From Haplomitrium mnioides (lineage: Eukaryota; Marchantiophyta; Haplomitriopsida; Calobryales): DNA of 26,516 nt. Shown here piece by piece: positions 19,961 through 26,516 of the stretch (position 1 is its first letter; the number at the start of each line of letters is the position of its first letter). The stretch lies in NCBI GenBank assembly GCA_049999725.1, contig JBNGIS010038927.1:31452-57967 (forward strand). The letters are read 5' to 3'. The translations under genes and the position numbers were made by a program. The notes under the pieces were generated by a model. The model worked only from the letters and a program-made list of their open reading frames with translations. It was not told where the DNA came from and made no database searches.

Positions 19961-20266
19961 TGCTTGTTATGTTTGGGTGTGTGTGAGGATTGGGATTTAC
20001 CTAGAGGGGAGAAATAAGGAGTTGCAATTTTGGTTGTGAGCTGAGCATGTGAATAATACTTTTTATTGCCCTAATACTGTACCTGGATTTTATTAAAAGT
20101 ACTATTTTTGCACATGTCTCTTTTGTTGAGTATCATTTCTATACATGCCTTACGTATTTTTGCATTGTCAAGTTTACAACACAATAAAATTTAGACGTTT
20201 TTATTTTGTCTCTTTCTGTTATTAGTCTTCAGCCCTGAACCTAAACCTGAAATCAGACCTGCACAC
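19961..20266 (+). repeat. Repeat X3, partial third copy of X
   Basis: It starts immediately after the copia LTR, inside the X sequence (TGCTTGTTATGTTTGGGTG), and matches X1 from about 9350 and X2 from about 14225. Aligned by hand with X2 over about 255 bp, it shows roughly nine in ten identical positions. The match with X2 runs through CTTCAGCCCTGAACC to about AAATCAGACCTG. X3 lacks the first two thirds of X. Confidence 0.88.
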
Positions 20267-20455
20267 GAAGACAAGCCAACGCCACAAGTTGTTTGCAAGT
20301 CCTACCTTGATGATGAGGGAAAGGGAAGCACCCTCACGGTCACTCGAGTTGTGGTGGACGTTACTACCACCATGACCAAGATATCTCTCTAGTTAGCCCA
20401 AGCAGCGGGACTCCTTGAAGTGTGCAAGCCGCAGTACCATTCCTATCAAAGCTGA
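20228..20455 (+). pseudogene. Short coding-like segment after X3, family unknown
   Basis: Frame 2 is open for 75 codons except for one TAG at 20390, where CAG (Gln) is one step away, and ends at TGA 20453. It starts with a Pro/Glu/Lys-rich stretch (FSPEPKPEIRPAHEDKPTP), then VVCKSYLDDEGKGSTLTVT and LAQAAGLLEVCKPQYHSY. It is visibly richer in G and C than its surroundings. A pyrimidine-rich run ending in TTAG (20196-20225) precedes it, like a 3' splice site. It could be an exon remnant of a host gene or the start of an element's internal region. I cannot name the protein. Confidence 0.4.
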
Positions 20456-21219
20456 ACCAAAGTGAATTGAACCTCTCATACACTTTTTAAGAGGACTAGT
20501 GTGTCTCATAAACCATTAAGCGAGCAAGTTAGGATGGATACCAAATTCCACATGGAGCAAGGCTCCCCTCTCTCCTATGCCTTAAGCACCATACCTACCA
20601 ATTTCTATAATCAATGTGTTAGTAGCCATACGTCAATTACAACATACTTTAGATTATTTTGTCTAGTGTCTCTTGAAAGATTTGAAGGGTTTGCCAAAAC
20701 ATCTTCATGTATTCTTTGACTCCAAAAATATCTAGTAGACCATGCATTAGAAACCTTGTGCCCAATTTTTCAAAAACATCAGAGCTTTCTCCTCAAATTC
20801 CCTAACTCACATGGATCTTGCCATTTTCAACCCTTTTCTCTGATGTGCATGAGACATCTCTCTACCTCTCAATGTAATCACCCAAGCCTAGGGATTGGAT
20901 TCTTGCGCATGTTGCCTCTCTTTCTAGCTTGCAATCCAACTCTAAGACTAACAGAATAGGAGTTGGAAGAAAATATGGTTACCTATATTCCCTATTTGCT
21001 TCCTAGAGAGCAGCAAGCTGGTCCTCTCCAATTCTTCTCAATCTTGATCAACCTCTGACAATCACAACTTGATTTGCATTTAGTGTTGCATATACTCTAA
21101 GGATGTTCTTAGTCTTCTTCATATGGTGGGAAAAAGCAATTGATTAAGAGGTTAATGAAGTCAACTAATGTCTATATTTTGAAAAAAACAAAAGGCAAAA
21201 ACTTGATAATGGAGTGTGA
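20456..21219. other. Unassigned sequence
   Basis: No conserved domain, repeat or RNA gene was recognised. Two short plus-strand open frames (20501-20719 and 20756-20959) show no family signature and are probably chance. Confidence 0.5.
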
Positions 21220-24200
21220 ATAATGCTCTTAAAAATAAAATATAAAAGACATAAGTAGAAACAAAATTTTGATTACAAAAAGCTCTACAAGCTTAGGTGA
21301 GAAGGAAGAATATGCAAAAAGAGGCAAGAAGAAACTACTAAGATATGAAGTAGAGTTACAAGAAGCACATGAGAATAGATACATAAAGTCAAAGTAAAGA
21401 ATTTTAGGCTCTAGATCTTGAAGAATGCTCACACAAAGCCACAAAAAAGCTCACAGAGGAATTGAAACGCTCTGTTCTGCGAAGGCAACAGTTGAATAAA
21501 GAAAAAGAAATGTTGCTGCAAAAAAGAAAACCTATTAATATGTTCATTAATATGCTCAAAATTGAATGAAGTCAGATAAATGCTTCGTACTGAATATAGA
21601 AGAAAACATTGAAGCTACTCAAAATATGCTTGCTTATAATTTACTCGAAAGCTTGCTCAAAATTGGCTTGAATGTGCTTAGATTAAATCAACTTACAATA
21701 TCTCAAATAAGCTTGAGAAAAATGAAAGAACACATCAGAAAATAGAATCACAGAAAAAATTGATGTGGCGCTTAGATGCAATACAAAGAAAAACTTGTAG
21801 GCCACATCTAACTTTGCTTTTGCGGCCTAGTATTTAGCCAAAGTGGAACAATATCTCGTTTTTCCATTGCAAAGCCCCAAAATTCTGACCACGCATTCTC
21901 TTTTGTTGTTATAATCAAAATCCAATGCTCAATGAAAGTTGCTCATCCACATCCATTTAACAATACAGAACCATAACGTCTGCACCCATTCTCAAACACA
22001 TCTATAGTCAATGTTGTTTCTAGATGACATCATGATGCATCTCTCCCCATCTTTGAGTTGATTAGCAAGCCAAATCATCCAAGTCTTACTATATGATTCT
22101 TTTTTCCTATGACCAATTTGCACTCTATGGATATGGCCATTTAATGGACTTATATACACACCTTCTTTTCTCCTTCCTACTATCTGATTCTTTCTAGTGA
22201 CCAATTTGCACTTGATAGATCTGGTTCACTAACAACTTGCATCCACATCCCCGCTGCTCTTTCTTTCATGGGATCCTCCAACAAAGAGAGGAGGTGTGGA
22301 TTTGTAGCACCTCTCTCCTCCTTTCTCATTTGATTCTAATAAAATATGAAGAACAATTTTGAGAAGAAAGCTTCAAAGTGAAGATTTTGAAGTAATAGAG
22401 CTTGAAAAATGCTCACATAAAGCAAGTCAACATGAAGATCAACAAGGAAGAATCTCACCAAGGAATTGAATTTTATATTGTTCAAAGAAGGCAAAAGCTT
22501 AATCAAGTCAAAGAATCTTTGCATCTTGCAAAAATAAGCAGATAGCTTTCATTGAAAGAAGCCACTAGAATAAATCATCTTATTAAAAAAACTCTAAAAG
22601 TAAAAGCAAGAAATTGTGACTACATGCATTTCTAATCACGTAAAAAATATTTTCATCACTTTTTACTCCCAGAAAATTTTCCAGAGCTTGATCAATCAAT
22701 GCCCAATTGCAAAAATGCATGTAGTGGGAGTAAATTACATTTTTTCAATTGAAAAATCGACTAAAATGTGAAGAACAATTGTAAGAAGCACGTAAAAAGT
22801 AATGAAAATGCTCAAAATGAAGATTTTGAAGTTAAGCAACTCAAAGAATGCTCACACAAAGCAAGAAGAGATGAAGATTAGCAAGGAAGAAGCTCACCTA
22901 TGAATCAAAATGCTATATTGTTTAAAAAAAACACAAATTGAATCAAGTCAAAGAATGTATGGGTTCTGCAAAAAAGAAATGCAGAAAGCTTTTGTTCAAA
23001 GAAGGTAGCTGAAAAAATCACCTAAATTAAAAAGAGCTCTAGGAACTTGTTTGGGAAGAATGAGCTATTAGTGAGATAAAGGACTTGAAAATGTGCTTCA
23101 ATGAAATATGAAAGCAACGAAAAATGGATGAAATTGATGTGTGTTGATGGCTTGTAGAATGCCGACACTAAGGTGACTTGAAAGACTCAAAACCTACTCA
23201 ATAGAGAAACTACCTGTGTGATTTTGACATTGGGAGAATAGCTATACAAAGTAGGCTTGACTAAAAGTGATCTTCAAAGGAATAGCTACAAAAGCAAAAA
23301 ATTTGGCAAAGTGGAGAAATTGAAGTTGGTCAAAGAAAAAGCGCCTTTCGCACCTAAGGCCCAAAGTTTGCTCAATAAAGAACCTGCCTATACAAGATGA
23401 AGATGAACTAACATTGGGAGGCAAAAGGTCAAAAACAATTGATGAACTCCATTGTAACAAGTCGAGCACTAGTTGGATCGTAAAAACGGTAACACATGAG
23501 CTTATTCACCTTGCTCAATTCAAAGAATGCTCACACAAATGTGATTCAAAGAAGCTCATAATCTGCTTGATAAGGAAACTACTTCTGTGATATTGACGTT
23601 GGGAGAATACTTGCACAAAATAGGCTAGATTGAAGAGATCTACAAGGAAATAATCTCTTTATTATCATGAAATGAAAGCAAAAGCTTGCTGAAGAAGTGT
23701 TGAATTCAACCTGTAATGCTAGATAAACAGAGAGGCTACAAAGAACGTGCAAAAACATATGATGTAGGTTGAATTAGGCTCAATAGAAAAATATATGAAA
23801 AGATCCATCAACCTACAAAATCAAAAATCGACAAAGCAATAATCGTAAGAAATTGTAGATCTTGAAAACGACAACTTATGCTTCATCAATTCAAAGAATG
23901 CTCACACAAAGGTAATTCAAGGAGGACCAAAATTTGCTTGATAATCAAACTACATATGTGATATGGACATTGGGAGAATACTCGCACAAAGTAGACTTCA
24001 TTGAAAGAGATCTACAAAAAAATAACTATGAAATTAGAAGAAAATAAAAGCAAAAGCTTGTTGAGGAAAGGATGAAACCTATATTGTTTAATAAATAGAG
24101 AGACCACAAAGAATGTGCAAAAGTGTTTGATGTAAGTCAGAGCATGCTCAATAAAAATAGAGATTTGCATAATACTCACACAAAACTAATTATAAGATGC

Positions 24201-24440
24201 CACAATCTTATCAATAAGAAAATTGCCTATGTGATGTGGACATTGGGAGAATATCCGCACAAAAATATAAAATATATGCAAAGGAATAGCTACAAAATCA
24301 AAAAAACAAAAAAACAAAAGTAGAGGTTTGTTGAAGAAATGTTGAAACTTGCAATGCTTGATAAATAGAGAAACCACCAAAGTGTGCAAAAGCCTCTCAT
24401 GTAGGTCAAAGCTTGCTCAATATATATTGTTGATATAAAT
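21220..24440 (+). repeat. Degenerate tandem-repeat array
   Basis: The landmark AATG(A)CTCACACAAA or a close variant recurs at 21423, 22408, 22847, 23526, 23897 and 24171. A second landmark, GA(C/T)(A/G)TTGGGAGAATA, recurs at 23226, 23595, 23965 and 24239, giving spacings of 369, 370 and 274 bp. Neighbouring text such as GTGCAAAAG, AAATAGAGA and GCAAAAGCTTG repeats with it. The upstream copies (21.4, 22.4 and 22.85 kb) share a different tail, with AAGCTCACC and GAATCAAGTCAAAGAAT. The array is AT-rich and has no coding frame of note. Confidence 0.75.
22085..22215 (+). repeat. Direct repeat of about 45 bp, spacing 88 bp
   Basis: CTTACTATATGATTCTTTTT...GACCAATTTGCACT (about 22085-22125) recurs as CCTACTATCTGATTCTTTCT...GACCAATTTGCACT (about 22176-22212). 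It is a local duplication in a segment that interrupts the larger array. Confidence 0.75.
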
Positions 24441-25502
24441 CTAATGTTGCAAAATAAGAAAATCAGTTGATATGCCTACTAGCAAATATTGAAGAAAATG
24501 TCCATGCTTAAAATTGAAAAAAAAAACACTAAAGTTGCTTAAAATGTGCTCAAAATGTCATGAAGTAGGTCAAAGCAAAAAATGAGTGATTGTGAGAATG
24601 TGACTCAAAACATGCTAAAAAAAACTCTTTGAGCTCAAAGTCTACTTAAAATCTTCTAAAAATATGTTCAATAAAGAATTCTTAGATAAATATGCTCAAA
24701 ATCTTCTCAAAATATGTTGGAGAAAACTGATGTGGATGTAGGTCGAAGAAGTTTCAACTTGCATTGGAAGAATTTCAAAAAACTATTCAATCTGCCAAAT
24801 TAAAAATTGACACAACAAGAATCATGAGAAATTTGACATTAAAAAATGAATCAACAAAAAACGATGCAAAATCAACAACAATCAATTAGGTATTTAGCAA
24901 CATGTATATTTTGCAGATCTGTCAAAATTGTTTTAAAGAAAGAAGATAGTTATAGTCTATCTCTAGTTGTTTTCTTTTATATAAAGAAATGCACTTTTTT
25001 TATTGTCTCATTGCATATATAGAATGCAAGTCTCTCCTTTTTTTTCATCTTTTTTCAAATTTATCTTTCTCCTTTTGTCAATAAGAAATGAACCCACCAT
25101 TTGTCTCGTTCTCTTTGGAAACATTTTCTCTAGTATCTTTATCAAACTAATCTTCATTTTTGTCAACCCTAAATGAACCCACCATTTGTCTCATTTTCTT
25201 TGGACACCCTTTCTCTACTAGCGAGATGGCACAAATATCCATGTTTTTAGCGCATTCTATCACTATTCAAATCATGTTTTGTAGTTCTATTCTATAAATT
25301 TTATCCTAGTGGCAAAGAATACATTCCTTACTACTACTTCAAATCTATATCTATTTCAAGCTTCATAGATTTACATAGTAATATGTCGACTTTACTATTG
25401 TGTTTATAAATTGAAAGTAACTTTCATTTTAGTAATCATTATGGTTTAAACTTGTGTATAATATTTATATAGTTTAGTAATATACTTTCTTTGAAAATGA
25501 TT
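24441..25502. other. AT-rich unassigned sequence
   Basis: Up to about 24900 this has further weak echoes of the array (GCTCAAAATCTTCTCAAAAT and similar). After that comes T-rich sequence with an 85-bp duplication. No gene is seen. Confidence 0.5.
25076..25225 (+). repeat. 85-bp tandem duplication
   Basis: TGTCAATAAGAAATGAACCC at 25076 recurs as TGTCAACCCTAAATGAACCC at 25161. Both continue through ACCATTTGTCTC and TTCTTTGGA to TTTCTCTA. The second copy is incomplete at its 3' end. Confidence 0.88.
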
Positions 25503-25986
25503 TGAGACGTTATAGTCTCTTAGTACAATAGTACAAGCATGATGATGTGTTATTTATACAAATATATATATAAATAAAGAGGAGTGAAAGAAGTGGTAGT
25601 CACCACCAAAGTAGGATTACTTTTAGTGAAGTAGTATAAGGTTACTTATCTTGGAGGTTGTTTTAGAGAAGTAGTGTAAGTCACTTCTAGAGTTGAGAAG
25701 TGAAGTAACTTTTAAGCAAATGAAGTAGAATGATGCCCTCTTCTCAAGTATAAATAAAATGGTTGCATTATCCAACTTCTTATTTCAAAGTTCCTCTCAA
25801 TTGGTTTGAGCTTTTGCTTGTGTCTTCTTTGTAAGATTGCTTTTCTTGGCATTTGGTTGTTTGTTTATTATATCGATGTTTTGTTAGATGCTTCTCATAT
25901 TGGCATTTTTTTGGTTACCTCTATTAAAGTTATCTTTGAGTTGTTACTCATTTTGAAGTTTGTATTTATTTGGTTACTCTTTTACA
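25503..25986 (+). repeat. 5' LTR of gypsy element 3
   Basis: The 3' end is firm: TTTTACA ends at 25986, one base before the primer-binding site. The start is tentatively set at TGAGACGTTATAG (25503), since no second LTR is available. Within it, imperfect repeats of AGTGAAGTAGTATAAGGTTAC and AGAGAAGTAGTGTAAGTCAC (25626-25685) lie upstream of the TATA box, and a TG/T-rich leader follows. Confidence 0.65.
25749..25756 (+). promoter_or_regulatory. TATA box of gypsy element 3 LTR
   Basis: TATAAATA lies about 235 bp before the LTR end, with GAAGTAG repeats just upstream. Position and context fit the U3/R promoter. Confidence 0.6.
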
Positions 25987-25987
25987 T

Positions 25988-25999
25988 TGGTATCAGAGC
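25988..25999 (+). other. Primer-binding site (initiator-Met tRNA)
   Basis: TGGTATCAGAGC is the perfect complement of the 3' end of plant initiator-Met tRNA. It lies one base after the CA that ends the LTR and is the site where minus-strand DNA synthesis starts. Confidence 0.93.
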
Positions 26000-26025
26000 T
26001 AGAGCTCATTTTGGTGGAAAGTTAC

Positions 26026-26490
26026 ATGGAGAATCAAGGAACAAGTAGAGAGATGATTCAAGCAATGCAACAACAAATTGAGCATTTGTCTTGCATTTTG
26101 AAAGTTCAAATACAAACAAAAGAATGAGCAACAATTCAAAAAGAAAATAATCATGTTTGGTTTGCTAAGCCAAAAGTGCACTATAGAAAGATGACTTCTA
26201 GTGCAACTAAAAGTTTCTTATTTGATTGCGAGCATTATTTTAAAGTTATAAGCATAACCGAAAGTCATCGATGAATTTTGTTTGTGGCAAGTCAACTAGA
26301 AGTAGTTGCAAATACTTGGTGGAGATATCAATGTGGATTTGTTGCTCATATTATTTTTTGACATAAATTCAAAGTAGTAATGATTTCAAGATTTGGGGTT
26401 TGAGATACTCAACAAGTACCAAGAAATTGTTTGGTACAATTGAAGCAACTTGGTACACTTAAGAGCTATACTACATAAATTCATAATACT
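26026..26490 (+). pseudogene. gag: gag of gypsy element 3, broken and partial
   Basis: The ATG at 26026 is 26 bases after the primer-binding site, and the leader protein begins MENQGTSREMIQAMQQQIEH, a Gln-rich coil typical of gypsy gags. FDCEHYFKVISITESH, ILFVASQLEVVANTWWRYQ and LKQLGTLKSY then match the retrotransposon_gag domain. Stops are TGA at 26125, 26272, 26359 and 26401 and TAA at 26476. The TGA at 26272 and at 26401 fall where CGA (Arg) would fit. The remainder of gag is lost in the AG microsatellite. Confidence 0.82.
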
Positions 26491-26516
26491 AGAGAGAGAG
26501 AGAGAGAGAGAGAGAG
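26491..26516 (+). repeat. (AG)13 microsatellite at window end
   Basis: Thirteen uninterrupted AG units run to the last base. They interrupt the gag frame, so this is an expansion inside the element or a junction at an assembly edge. Confidence 0.95.

Larger units (their letters stand above)
25503..26516 (+). mobile_element. Ty3/gypsy element 3, 5' part
   Basis: An LTR-like promoter segment is followed by a perfect initiator-Met primer-binding site (25988-25999) and a broken gag from 26026. The gag has the retrotransposon_gag pattern, not the copia type. The element runs off the window in an (AG)n microsatellite. The LTR resembles the possible LTR remains of relic 2 near 8185, so the two may be one family. 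Confidence 0.8.

Noticed and set aside
22265-22325. Purine/pyrimidine inverted repeat (GAGAGGAGGTG and CACCTCTCTC) as a hairpin or small RNA.
   Set aside because: The arms pair only imperfectly and there is no conserved context; it is probably a chance simple-sequence pairing.
1-26516. Search for an undescribed multi-gene system, CRISPR-like array, tRNA or rRNA.
   Set aside because: The regular repeats found are either LTR subrepeats or a long AT-rich array with unit sizes of hundreds of bases and no spacers; no RNA gene signature was seen. The window is explained mostly by plant retrotransposons.

Overview
This window is AT-rich land-plant nuclear DNA made almost entirely of old, decayed retrotransposons. 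I see no intact host gene, tRNA, rRNA or CRISPR array. The plant assignment rests on a Ty3/gypsy chromovirus with a C-terminal chromodomain, a Ty1/copia element with plant-type domain order, a primer-binding site matching initiator-Met tRNA, and nonsense mutations that look like decay of methylated cytosines. The large number of ancient elements that have not been removed would suit a big, slow-turnover genome such as a gymnosperm or fern, but the species cannot be settled from this sequence. All recognisable elements point to the + strand.

Layout. (1) 1-4724: the 3' part of a Ty3/gypsy chromovirus (gag, protease, RT, RNase H, integrase, chromodomain, polypurine tract, 3' LTR). Its pol carries 12 in-frame stops, nine of them TGA. 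Its LTR has a G-box repeat array with 50-bp spacing. (2) About 4795-8340: a much older chromovirus relic running from protease to chromodomain, with possible LTR remains at its end. (3) 8700-14568: two direct, LTR-like repeats of about 0.9-1 kb (called X1 and X2 here). They enclose about 4 kb of unrecognised sequence, including a decayed coding-like stretch at 9661-11108. X1 ends in a 26-C tract and X2 is preceded by a polypurine tract. (4) 14569-19960: a Ty1/copia element with both LTRs and remains of gag, protease, integrase, RT and RNase H. (5) 19961-20266: a third, partial X copy (X3) directly abutting the copia 3' LTR, followed by a short GC-richer coding-like segment to about 20455. (6) About 21220-24440: a degenerate tandem-repeat array, partly with a period near 370 bp. 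(7) 24440-25500: AT-rich sequence with an 85-bp duplication. (8) 25503-26516: the 5' end of another gypsy element (LTR, primer-binding site, broken gag), running into an (AG)n microsatellite at the window edge.

No working system is encoded. I looked for an undescribed system and did not find one. The points worth following are evolutionary: the C-to-T nonsense pattern, the LTR G-box array, the roughly 300-bp direct repeat flanking the copia element, the unidentified coding remnant between the X repeats, and the approximately 370-bp tandem array.
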